Source: Lachnospiraceae bacterium
GTDB lineage: Bacteria; Bacillota; Clostridia; Lachnospirales; Lachnospiraceae
Length of the DNA stretch: 11,297 nt
Reading direction: 5' to 3'
Assembly (NCBI GenBank): GCA_024691145.1
Contig: JAILNW010000404.1
Location: 1 to 11,297, forward strand
Below, in pieces: positions 1 to 6,049 of the stretch; the stretch's first letter is position 1; the number at the start of each line of letters is the position of its first letter. The position numbers and the translations under genes are program-made. The notes under the pieces were generated by a model. That model was not told where the DNA came from, did not search any database, and saw nothing but the letters and a program-made list of their open reading frames with translations.

Positions 1-643
1 TTCTAAAAATATTTAAAATGCCATTTTCAGTTTTGCAATAAACATCTAACAGACCATCATTAAAATTATATTCATCTATCATTTGTATATTATCAGATAA
101 AGCTTTCATATCTAAATTGTAATTAATTTCAGCTTGATTTATACAATCTAAACATATGTTATAATCATTTTCACTGTCAATGTCAAATATATAAAAATAG
201 TTCTGTGATTCTGAGCCAACTTCCTCAACATAAATAAAATATTTATTATTTATTTTATCGTAATATCGCCATTTAATGTTATTACTTTTCAAAACATCAT
301 CATCCGAAATAACCTTATACATTTTAAAAGCACCATCATTATATTCATAATATGCCAGACCATAATTAAATCCATTATCACCATAAGATTCAATTTCATC
401 ATCGAAAAAATCAAATCTCTCTGGCATATTCTGAAAAATATACATTTGTTTTCCATCTTTCATGCCACAACCAACAAAACATTCTGAATTATAATCATTT
501 CTTTCAGATGAATATTCAATAATATATTTGTTATTTGAATTAACATTATCATGTTTTTTGTCCTTGTTAACACTTGTATTTGAACATCCAGTTACGAATA
601 ATACAAATATTAGGTATAGATAAATATAATTAATTTTTTTCAC
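1..643 (-). CDS. Putative lipoprotein, C-terminus outside the window
   Basis: An open frame of 214 codons begins at a GTG (643-641) and runs off the left edge without a stop. The start has an AGGAG ribosome binding site at 656-652, 8 nt upstream. The product begins with two lysines and a hydrophobic stretch, then a lipobox V-T-G-C with the lipidation cysteine at residue 20, so it should be exported and anchored to the outer face of the membrane. After the cysteine comes a polar linker rich in Asn, Lys and Asp. The rest is unusually rich in Tyr, Phe, Asn and Asp, with short aromatic strand-like segments and several more cysteines (for example in ECFVGCG and NICLDCI). I recognise no domain and assign no function. 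Its base composition is more AT-rich than the core genes to the right. Gene reality is well supported by length, start signal and signal peptide; family is unknown. Confidence 0.8.
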   Translation of the reverse strand, partial: MKKINYIYLYLIFVLFVTGCSNTSVNKDKKHDNVNSNNKYIIEYSSERNDYNSECFVGCGMKDGKQMYIFQNMPERFDFFDDEIESYGDNGFNYGLAYYEYNDGAFKMYKVISDDDVLKSNNIKWRYYDKINNKYFIYVEEVGSESQNYFYIFDIDSENDYNICLDCINQAEINYNLDMKALSDNIQMIDEYNFNDGLLDVYCKTENGILNIFR

Positions 644-654
644 TTTAAAATCTC

Positions 655-786
655 CTATTGATTATTGGCAATTGCATTATAGTTTCTTTCAGATGTACCC
701 TCTGAACTGCCTGATACTATTATATTACAAGCAGAATCATAAGTAAAGTTCTCTTTCTCTGCGACTTCACCTGTTTCTACAATGTA
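655..786 (-). pseudogene. Start-less reading frame, possible gene remnant or part of a repeat
   Basis: A 43-codon open frame follows an in-frame TAG at 789-787 and ends with TAG at 657-655, which overlaps the ribosome binding site of the lipoprotein gene as in coupled operon genes. It has no ATG, GTG or TTG codon, so it cannot be an ordinary gene by itself. It contains the stretch SACNIIVSGSSEGTSERN. A small hairpin (TTCAGA/TCTGAA arms, 688-693 and 701-706) lies inside it. Either it is the 3' end of a gene cut off at the GC-rich block on its right, or the whole of 655-846 is one dispersed noncoding repeat. I cannot choose between these from one copy. Confidence 0.35.
719..747 (-). promoter_or_regulatory. 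Candidate promoter for the lipoprotein gene
   Basis: A perfect TATAAT (724-719) lies 17 nt from TTTACT (747-742, four of six matches to the -35 consensus). Transcription would start near 712, giving a leader of about 70 nt before the GTG. The sequence lies inside the start-less frame at 655-786, which fits that frame not being a working gene. In AT-rich DNA a chance match is possible. Confidence 0.45.
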
Positions 787-846
787 CTAGCGGGTCGCTA
801 AAGGTGACATCTTCCTATCCGCCGCAGTGCGATCCTCGCGGAGCAT
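787..846. repeat. GC-rich block, candidate dispersed repeat or insertion scar
   Basis: About 61% of the bases in 788-844 are G or C, far above the AT-rich flanks. It contains short palindromes: TAGCG-GGT-CGCTA at 788-800 and a TCCGC/GCGGA pairing towards the right end. Its right edge sits just after the operon terminator at 856-899 and its left edge meets the start-less frame at 786. On the minus strand it is open from ATG (846-844) to TAG (789-787), 19 codons, Arg-rich, but with no ribosome binding site. The composition jump and position between two transcription units suggest mobile or repetitive origin; only one copy is visible here, so 'repeat' is inference. Confidence 0.4.
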
Positions 847-855
847 TTTTATTTA

Positions 856-899
856 ATAAAAAACTCCCCTATGCTAACCTCATTCAGCACAGGGGAGTT
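856..899 (-). terminator. Rho-independent terminator of the aspartate-family operon
   Basis: On the minus strand a 14-bp stem (899-886 with 875-862, one G-U pair, CCCC/GGGG core) encloses a 10-nt loop and is followed by a run of T. It begins 6 nt after the stop codon of the membrane protein gene, closing the operon. Confidence 0.92.
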
Positions 900-904
900 C
901 CATA

Positions 905-1699
905 TTAATATATATCCACTAATCCTTTTTTTCTCTTTTCAGCCAAGGACATGACTCTTATATCCTTACTAAATATTTTCTTTATATAGTATAATACCAC
1001 AAGGGCTGCTATAACTGTGAATATTAAACCTGCAACATTGCCAGCATACTTTGATAATAAGACAAATATCGTCTCCTTCACAACATATACTCCGGCAACA
1101 ATTGATGTATATAAATAAAACTTATTCTCATAAATTCCCTTCATAATCAAATAGCAGGCTGCAAATAAAAATACAATCATAAGGGTCTGGATAATTCCTG
1201 TTATATAATAATCAGAAGCCTTCATGTTGCTTAGTACTTCTTTAAATGCTTTAATCTCCTTATCACTCATATCACCATAGTAGCTTTCACCACCATTTTT
1301 CACGGCAGATATAAGCTTTAATCTTTCAGAAATACTAATATAATTATAGACAATCGCATATGCTGCATCTGCTCCTGCGGCAATTGCAAAAATCTGCTTA
1401 TAATATATGCCACCTGGTTCAAGGTACTTTAATATTCCTGCCAAAGCAATAATAAGAAGCATCGCAGTGATTATTGAAGTCACTACCGAACTTTCAACTC
1501 CGGCATACCTTAATAAAACACCAAGAACAGTTCCAATAATTACAGGTCCTATTACAACACTTATTACACCACCAATAAGAAAAGGCAGAAAACCATATGG
1601 CTTAATCTTAAACATGATGTACATAATAATTATAACCGGTACAGTAACACACATAAACATGGCAAACATCATACCAGTAATTACAGCACCATCAACCAT
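905..1699 (-). CDS. Seven-span membrane protein, weakly YhfC-like, last gene of the threonine operon
   Basis: The 264-residue product is strongly hydrophobic, with about seven membrane segments: residues 5-29, 36-64, 69-90, 98-118, 165-188, 192-214 and 218-243. A polar, charged stretch at about 122-160 lies between segments 4 and 5, and the C-terminus is basic. The ATG lies 2 nt after the lysC stop and its AGGTGA ribosome binding site (1711-1706) is made of the last lysC codons, so the two genes are very probably translationally coupled. The N-terminal third (VPVIIIMY, then KIKPYGFLPFLIGG) resembles the YhfC/DUF2324 family, but I do not see the Glu-Glu/His metalloprotease signature of that family; the matching region reads AAGADAAYAIV. 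Function is unknown. Position in a threonine operon invites the idea of an amino-acid-related membrane role, but nothing in the sequence shows transport. Confidence 0.85.
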   Translation of the reverse strand: MVDGAVITGMMFAMFMCVTVPVIIIMYIMFKIKPYGFLPFLIGGVISVVIGPVIIGTVLGVLLRYAGVESSVVTSIITAMLLIIALAGILKYLEPGGIYYKQIFAIAAGADAAYAIVYNYISISERLKLISAVKNGGESYYGDMSDKEIKAFKEVLSNMKASDYYITGIIQTLMIVFLFAACYLIMKGIYENKFYLYTSIVAGVYVVKETIFVLLSKYAGNVAGLIFTVIAALVVLYYIKKIFSKDIRVMSLAEKRKKGLVDIY

Positions 1700-1701
1700 A
1701 A

Positions 1702-2181
1702 TTATTCACCTAAAGAAAACTTATTGTGAACTGCGTTAATTGCTTTTTCTACTTTGTTATCATCTATAATAACTGTAACTCTGATTTCTGAAGTAGAAAT
1801 CATCTTAATGTTAATATTCTCATCATAAAGTGCCTCAAACATAGCTGAAGCAACACCTGGATGTGACATCATACCAGCACCAACTATAGAAAGTTTAGCT
1901 ATAGACTTCTCAACATCAACTTTCTCACACTTTAAGCTGCCTTCTCTATGTCTTTCAATAATTTCAACAGCCTCATCAGCATCATCTGAAGCAACAGTGA
2001 AAGAAATATCCTTTGTGCCATCACGTCCAACTGACTGAAGAATAACATCAACGTTAATGTTATGATTTGCAAGATGATTGAATAACTTGAATGCAACACC
2101 TGGCTGATCCTCTAATCCCATAACAGCAATACGAGTAACGTTTCTATCTACAGCTACACCACTAACTAATAATTTTTCCAT
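1702..2181 (-). CDS. lysC: Aspartate kinase beta subunit from an internal in-frame start
   Basis: Within lysC, codon 245 is an ATG (2181-2179) preceded at 8 nt by TAAGGAGG (2197-2190), a full match to the 16S anti-Shine-Dalgarno and better than the signal at lysC's own start. The predicted 159-residue product comprises the tail linker and both ACT regions with no kinase domain. In Bacillus subtilis aspartokinase II the lysC frame is known to give both alpha and beta chains from the same kind of in-frame internal start, and the beta chain has nearly this size. The match of site, frame and size makes a beta subunit likely here. The alternative is that the purine run is only the codons for Lys-Glu-Glu, but the spacing and perfect match argue against that. 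Confidence 0.78.
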   Translation of the reverse strand: MEKLLVSGVAVDRNVTRIAVMGLEDQPGVAFKLFNHLANHNINVDVILQSVGRDGTKDISFTVASDDADEAVEIIERHREGSLKCEKVDVEKSIAKLSIVGAGMMSHPGVASAMFEALYDENINIKMISTSEIRVTVIIDDNKVEKAINAVHNKFSLGE

Positions 2182-2913
2182 TTTTACTTCCTCCTTAACA
2201 ACAGTACCTTCTGAATTATTTAAACTTGAACGAACAACTAACTGAACTCCATACTTTTTAGCAAGTTCAACTGAACGATTATGAAGCACTCCTGCACCAA
2301 GTGATGCAAGATCAAGCATCTCATCATATGTGATTTCATTTAACTTGCGGGCATTCTTTACAAGTCTTGGATCAGCTGTAAATACACCGTCAACATCTGT
2401 ATAAATCTCACAGGCATCTGCATGAAGAGCTGCTGCAAGAGCTACTGCTGTTGTATCAGATCCTCCACGTCCTAATGTTGTATAATCATCAAACTTGTTG
2501 ATTCCCTGGAATCCTGTAATAACAACAATCTTTCTGTTATCTAATTCTGTTTTAATTCTTTCAGTGTCAATGCTCTTTAATCTTGAATTGCTATATACTG
2601 AATTAGTATGCATTGCAACCTGGAATGCATTAAGTGAAATAGCAGGCACACCAAGTGAATTAAGTGCCATAGCCATAAGAGCTACTGATGTCTGCTCACC
2701 TGTTGTAAGAAGCATATCAAGCTCTCTCTTAGATGCCTTAGGATTAATATCCCTTGCCATGTCTAAAAGCACGTCTGTCTGCTTACCCATAGCTGATAAA
2801 ACAACTACTACATCGTTACCCTTCTGATACTCTTCTACGCATCTTCTGGCAACATTAAATATTCTTTCTTTGTCGGCTACTGAAGTTCCACCGAATTTCT
2901 TAACTATTAACAT
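1702..2913 (-). CDS. lysC: Aspartate kinase, alpha subunit
   Basis: This enzyme phosphorylates aspartate with ATP, the first committed step to lysine, threonine and methionine. The 403-residue protein opens with the family motif KFGGTSV (6-12), has SAMGKQTD (40-47), TTGEQTS (70-76), the GRGGSDTTA signature (148-156) and TDVDGVFTADPR (172-183), then two C-terminal ACT regions at roughly 258-325 and 338-403 that usually bind the feedback amino acid. Length matches Bacillus-type aspartokinase II (about 400 residues). The ATG is fixed: upstream in-frame codons lead quickly to TAG, and the N-terminus aligns with family starts. Its Shine-Dalgarno is unusually far away (see 2914-2952). A second product starts inside it at Met245. 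Being in a threonine operon suggests threonine-linked control; the effector cannot be read from the sequence. Confidence 0.96.
   Translation of the reverse strand: MLIVKKFGGTSVADKERIFNVARRCVEEYQKGNDVVVVLSAMGKQTDVLLDMARDINPKASKRELDMLLTTGEQTSVALMAMALNSLGVPAISLNAFQVAMHTNSVYSNSRLKSIDTERIKTELDNRKIVVITGFQGINKFDDYTTLGRGGSDTTAVALAAALHADACEIYTDVDGVFTADPRLVKNARKLNEITYDEMLDLASLGAGVLHNRSVELAKKYGVQLVVRSSLNNSEGTVVKEEVKMEKLLVSGVAVDRNVTRIAVMGLEDQPGVAFKLFNHLANHNINVDVILQSVGRDGTKDISFTVASDDADEAVEIIERHREGSLKCEKVDVEKSIAKLSIVGAGMMSHPGVASAMFEALYDENINIKMISTSEIRVTVIIDDNKVEKAINAVHNKFSLGE
2182..2197 (-). promoter_or_regulatory. Internal ribosome binding site in lysC
   Basis: TAAGGAGG at 2197-2190 is followed by eight A-rich bases and then an in-frame ATG. 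It lies within the lysC codons for Val-Lys-Glu-Glu and defines the start of the beta subunit. Confidence 0.78.
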
Positions 2914-2952
2914 AATCTCATGCTACTTAGCCAAACTAAGTAACTTCTCCTT
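2914..2952 (-). promoter_or_regulatory. Split ribosome binding site with hairpin before lysC
   Basis: AAGGAG (2952-2947) is the only good Shine-Dalgarno upstream of lysC, but it is 33 nt from the ATG. Between them is a hairpin with perfect 7-bp arms, TACTTAG and CTAAGTA (2942-2936 and 2930-2924), and a 5-nt loop. If the 19-nt hairpin folds, the effective distance falls to 14 nt. This could aid or tune lysC initiation within the operon. The sequence features are seen directly; the regulatory effect is inference. Confidence 0.6.
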
Positions 2953-2967
2953 TCATAAATATTCTGA

Positions 2968-4170
2968 TTATCTGGCTAACAATCTGTCGATTGTCTTAAA
3001 GCCTTCTTCTATATATGTGCCACTCTTCTTAGCATCTTTTTCTGTATAATGCCATGATTTATCAAGCTTATTAGTGCTGTCATAAAGCATATAAGGAACA
3101 GGATCGCTTGTGTGTGTTCTTACACAAACAGGTGTAGGATGGTCAGGCATAATTAGCATTCTGTAATCCACTCCTGCCTTATCAAGTTCCTCTTTAACAA
3201 TCTTAATAATCCTCTGGTCAAGATACTGGATAGACTGTATCTTACGTTCATAACTTCCCTGATGACCCATCTCATCTGGAGCCTCTACATGAATATATAC
3301 AAAATCAAATCCATCATCTCTTACAGCCTTAACAGCAGCCATGGCCTTTCCTTCATAATTAGTATGAAGTGTGCCATCTGCACCATCAACTATAATGTTA
3401 GTCATGCCAGCTCCAACAGCAATACCTTTAAGCAGGTCAACTGCTGAAATCATGGCTCCCTTAAGTCCTGTCTTTTCTTCAAATGAATCAAGGGCTGGTT
3501 TTGTACCTGCACCCCAGAACCATAATGAATTGGCTTTATTAAGCCCTTTCTTAGCTCTTTCTATATTAAGAGGATGATTATTAAGAATATCATAACTCTT
3601 CTTCATCATCTCTTTAAGCATCTTATCCTCAGGAAGATACTCTCCTATTACCCTTCCAAGTATATCATGAGGAGGAGTAAGTTCCACAACCTCACCCTTT
3701 GCCCATATAAGCAAATGTCTGTAACTTGTTCCAAGATAATACTTGTAAATATCATTCTCAAGACCTTTCTTTACAGCCTCAAGAAGTATACCAGCATCTT
3801 CTGTAGAAATCTCACTTGAACTGTGGTCTATAATAGTCTTCTCTTCGTATGGAAGATCATCATCTGATAATGTAACAATATTGGCTCTTATTGCAATATC
3901 ATCTGACTTCATATCAACACCAATACTTAAAGCTTCAAGTGGCGAACGTCCAGTATAATACTTTTTAGGATTATATCCTAAAACAGCAAGATTAGCTGTA
4001 TCACTGCCTGGTTTCATTCCCTCTGGAATTGTATGAGCCATACCAATCTCTGACATAGCCGCAAGTTCATCCATCATCGGTGTATCAGCATATTCGAGAG
4101 GTGTCTTATTGCCTAATTCCTTAATATCTTCATCGGCCATTCCATCTCCCAAAACAACTATATACTTCAT
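2968..4170 (-). CDS. Phosphoglycerate-mutase-superfamily protein, probable homoserine kinase
   Basis: The 400-residue protein belongs to the archaeal-type, cofactor-independent phosphoglycerate mutase (ApgM) branch of the alkaline phosphatase superfamily. Metal-site and nucleophile motifs are visible: VLGDGMAD with Asp9, KPGSDTANLAVLGY with Ser56, HVEAPDEMGHQG with Asp299 and His303, MPDHPTP with Asp343 and His344, and His353. It lies between homoserine dehydrogenase and aspartate kinase, 33 nt and 54 nt from them, and no GHMP-type ThrB is present. A subgroup of ApgM-like proteins found in threonine operons has been proposed (TIGRFAM TIGR02535) as a non-orthologous homoserine kinase, and I judge this a member. 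It would then make O-phosphohomoserine for threonine synthase. Automated tools often label it phosphoglycerate mutase. A GGAG lies 13 nt before the ATG, somewhat distant. Superfamily placement is near certain; the kinase role rests on context. Confidence 0.88.
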   Translation of the reverse strand: MKYIVVLGDGMADEDIKELGNKTPLEYADTPMMDELAAMSEIGMAHTIPEGMKPGSDTANLAVLGYNPKKYYTGRSPLEALSIGVDMKSDDIAIRANIVTLSDDDLPYEEKTIIDHSSSEISTEDAGILLEAVKKGLENDIYKYYLGTSYRHLLIWAKGEVVELTPPHDILGRVIGEYLPEDKMLKEMMKKSYDILNNHPLNIERAKKGLNKANSLWFWGAGTKPALDSFEEKTGLKGAMISAVDLLKGIAVGAGMTNIIVDGADGTLHTNYEGKAMAAVKAVRDDGFDFVYIHVEAPDEMGHQGSYERKIQSIQYLDQRIIKIVKEELDKAGVDYRMLIMPDHPTPVCVRTHTSDPVPYMLYDSTNKLDKSWHYTEKDAKKSGTYIEEGFKTIDRLLAR

Positions 4171-4203
4171 AGTTTTAAAACATCTCCATTCTCTGCTATT
4201 CTA

Positions 4204-5409
4204 TTAGCACTTCACTCTTATTTTATTAATAATGCCACCTAATTGTTCAGTCTTATCTGCAAATTCTCCTTCTGTCATCTTCTTTGTAATAAATGCATAT
4301 TCATTATCTACTCCTGCATCAACAGTTTCAACATCTCCAAATATACTGCTTACCTTGTCCTTTAAAGATGCATTAACTCTTACAAAGAAAACATTAGATG
4401 CACATGAAAAATCATTTAACTCTATCTTATCAGCTTCCCATACACAAGTCAGTGTGTTGCCTATATTCTTGGCTTCTTCTATAATATCAGATACAACTGC
4501 ACTTGCTGTTGCAAGCTTTCCAGCGCCCTTACCATAGAACATTACCTCTCCAAGCATATTGCCCTTAACAAGTATTGCATTAAATACATCATTAACTGCA
4601 TAAAGAGGAGACTCATTATCAACAAGCATAGGTGCCACCATAGCTGTAACCTTGCCATTCTCCTTATAGCTTGTTCCAAGTAACTTTATAGCTTTATTTA
4701 ACTTAGCTGCATAAACCATATCAGTATCAGAAATGTTAGTAATTCCTTCTGTATGTATATCTTCAAAATCAACCTGTTTTCCATAAGCTATTGATGACAA
4801 TATAGCTATCTTACGGCAGGCATCATATCCTTCTATATCAGCTTCAGGATTTCTCTCTGCATATCCCTTGTCCTGAGCATCCTTAAGAACCGAATCAAAA
4901 TCAAGTCCTTCTTTGCTCATCTTAGTCATCATATAATTAGTAGTACCATTAAGAATACCTGTAATCTCCTCAACATACTCTGGTGTAAGTGAAGAATTAA
5001 GCGGTCTTATAATAGGAATTCCGCCACCAACACTTGCTTCAAATAAGAAGTTCACCTTGTGCTCCTTTGCAAGTTTTAATAACTCAGCACCATGTTTTGC
5101 AACTAATTCTTTGTTAGATGTACAGAAACTCTTTCCACTCTCTATAGCTTTCTTTGCAAATGTATATGCTGGCTCAACTCCTCCCATAGCCTCTGCAACT
5201 ATATCAACTTCTTTATCATTTACAATAATATCAAAATCATGAACAAGGACCTTTTCCACTGGGTCTCCAGGGAATTCCCTTAAATCAAGCACATACTTTA
5301 CTTCAATATCATTACCTGTCTTCTTTGAAATTGTTTCCTTATTAGAGTTCAGAATCTCAAATATACCTGAACCAACTGTTCCATATCCTAAAATTGCTGC
5401 TTTAATCAC
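4204..5409 (-). CDS. hom: Homoserine dehydrogenase
   Basis: It reduces aspartate semialdehyde to homoserine, the branch point to threonine and methionine. The 401-residue product has the N-terminal nucleotide-binding motif GYGTVGSG (8-15), SNKELVAKHG (98-107), the family signature GILNGTTNYM (151-160) and EADIEGYDACRK (189-200), where Asp196 and Lys200 keep the spacing of the known catalytic pair. The last ~63 residues (339-401) form a short ACT-like domain, usual for feedback-regulated enzymes. Translation starts at GTG (5409-5407), chosen because AAGGAG at 5423-5418 lies 8 nt upstream and the N-terminus aligns with the family. It follows the ACT regulator gene by 23 nt and precedes the probable homoserine kinase by 33 nt, giving consecutive pathway steps in one operon. 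Confidence 0.96.
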   Translation of the reverse strand: MIKAAILGYGTVGSGIFEILNSNKETISKKTGNDIEVKYVLDLREFPGDPVEKVLVHDFDIIVNDKEVDIVAEAMGGVEPAYTFAKKAIESGKSFCTSNKELVAKHGAELLKLAKEHKVNFLFEASVGGGIPIIRPLNSSLTPEYVEEITGILNGTTNYMMTKMSKEGLDFDSVLKDAQDKGYAERNPEADIEGYDACRKIAILSSIAYGKQVDFEDIHTEGITNISDTDMVYAAKLNKAIKLLGTSYKENGKVTAMVAPMLVDNESPLYAVNDVFNAILVKGNMLGEVMFYGKGAGKLATASAVVSDIIEEAKNIGNTLTCVWEADKIELNDFSCASNVFFVRVNASLKDKVSSIFGDVETVDAGVDNEYAFITKKMTEGEFADKTEQLGGIINKIRVKC

Positions 5410-5432
5410 TTGACCAACTCCTTGTTTACTCT

Positions 5433-5876
5433 TTATTCTCTTGCCAGTATCTTCATATAATGAATTCCATCCAGTTTTTCAATACTGTCTAAAACTTCTG
5501 TTGTTTCCTCTGAGTCAAATGGTACTTCTATACTAAGTGTTACAGTTGCAATTCCATTAACCGGAACAGTCTGATGTATAGTAAGTATATTAAACCCTTT
5601 CTTTGCAATTATTCCTAGTGCAACTGATAGAAGTCCCTGAGTATCATCCATCTGAACCATAAATGTTATGGTCTTTCCCTTTGAATTATCATGAAATGGA
5701 AATATATCATCCTTATACTTATAAAATGAACTTCTGCTTATTCCAACTTTATCAATTGCTTCCTGCACCGTTAACGCCCTTGTTGAATCAAGCAGATGCT
5801 TTGCTTCAACTACCTTTAACAAAACCTCCGGTACAGCCTTTTTCTTAACTATATAATATTTCTCTGTATCGCTCAT
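5433..5876 (-). CDS. HTH plus ACT-domain regulator of the PheB/ThrR (UPF0735) family
   Basis: The 147-residue product has a helix-turn-helix-like segment at about 36-60 (TVQEAIDKVGISRSSFYKYK) and an ACT domain at about 70-147 of the kind that binds amino acids. Total length and layout match the UPF0735 family, typically 147 residues and annotated PheB in bacilli. From memory, the Bacillus protein has been renamed ThrR, a repressor of threonine-pathway genes; I could not check this. Being first in an operon for threonine precursors fits such a role, with autoregulation through the palindromes at 5912-5952. I chose the ATG at 5876 because GGGTGA lies 5 nt before it, while the ATG at 5891 has no ribosome binding site and the shorter form gives the family length. 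The ACT label is strong; regulation is inference. Confidence 0.88.
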   Translation of the reverse strand: MSDTEKYYIVKKKAVPEVLLKVVEAKHLLDSTRALTVQEAIDKVGISRSSFYKYKDDIFPFHDNSKGKTITFMVQMDDTQGLLSVALGIIAKKGFNILTIHQTVPVNGIATVTLSIEVPFDSEETTEVLDSIEKLDGIHYMKILARE

Positions 5877-5911
5877 CCACTTCACCCACATTTATTTTGT
5901 AAAAATCATAA

Positions 5912-5936
5912 AAATGTTTGTGCATGAAAAACATTT
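5912..5936. promoter_or_regulatory. Inverted repeat in the threonine operon leader
   Basis: Arms AAATGTTT (5912-5919) and AAACATTT (5929-5936) are perfect 8-bp inverted repeats around a 9-nt centre, lying just downstream of the expected transcription start. It could be an operator for the HTH/ACT protein or an RNA hairpin. It has no U-tract fit for a terminator. Confidence 0.45.
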
Positions 5937-5937
5937 G

Positions 5938-5952
5938 TCTTTACTGTAAAGA
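5938..5952. promoter_or_regulatory. Perfect 15-nt palindrome at the operon start, candidate operator
   Basis: TCTTTAC-n-GTAAAGA has 7-bp arms around one base. It abuts the -10 element and spans the predicted transcription start near 5945, the usual place for a repressor site. The adjacent gene encodes an HTH/ACT protein, the natural candidate to bind it. Confidence 0.5.
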
Positions 5953-5980
5953 TATTATCATATTTTCGGATTATTTTCAA
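5952..5980 (-). promoter_or_regulatory. Promoter of the threonine/aspartate-family operon
   Basis: TTGAAA (5980-5975) is followed after 17 nt by TAATAT (5957-5952), with TG one base before it, making an extended -10. Transcription would begin near 5945, about 70 nt before the first gene. The leader is too short for a T-box or lysine riboswitch and I see neither. Confidence 0.7.
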
Positions 5981-6006
5981 GTGAATTTTTGCACTTTTAA
6001 GCACAC

Positions 6007-6031
6007 AAAAAGAGTGGCAAAGCCACTCTTT
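6007..6031 (-). terminator. Rho-independent terminator after the CheW gene
   Basis: A perfect 10-bp stem AAAGAGTGGC/GCCACTCTTT (6031-6022 with 6018-6009) with a 3-nt loop is followed on the minus strand by a T-tract. It separates prfB-cheW from the threonine operon. Confidence 0.93.
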
Positions 6032-6049
6032 CAAATCTCTATACTAATT

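Noticed and set aside
787..846. A 19-codon minus-strand ORF filling the GC-rich block
   Set aside because: No ribosome binding site, sits immediately after a terminator, and high GC alone favours open frames; kept only as a property of the block.
2936..2956. Seven-codon mini-ORF (Met-Lys-Gly-Glu-Val-Thr-stop) in the lysC leader
   Set aside because: No ribosome binding site before its ATG and no run of regulatory codons, so a leader peptide is not supported.
5877..5891. Longer N-terminus for the HTH/ACT protein (ATG at 5891)
   Set aside because: Only AT-rich sequence precedes it; the ATG at 5876 has GGGTGA at 5 nt and gives the usual 147-residue length.
5877..5950. T-box or lysine riboswitch in front of the threonine operon
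   Set aside because: The leader is only about 70 nt and shows neither the T-box sequence nor the multi-helix riboswitch layout; only short palindromes are present.
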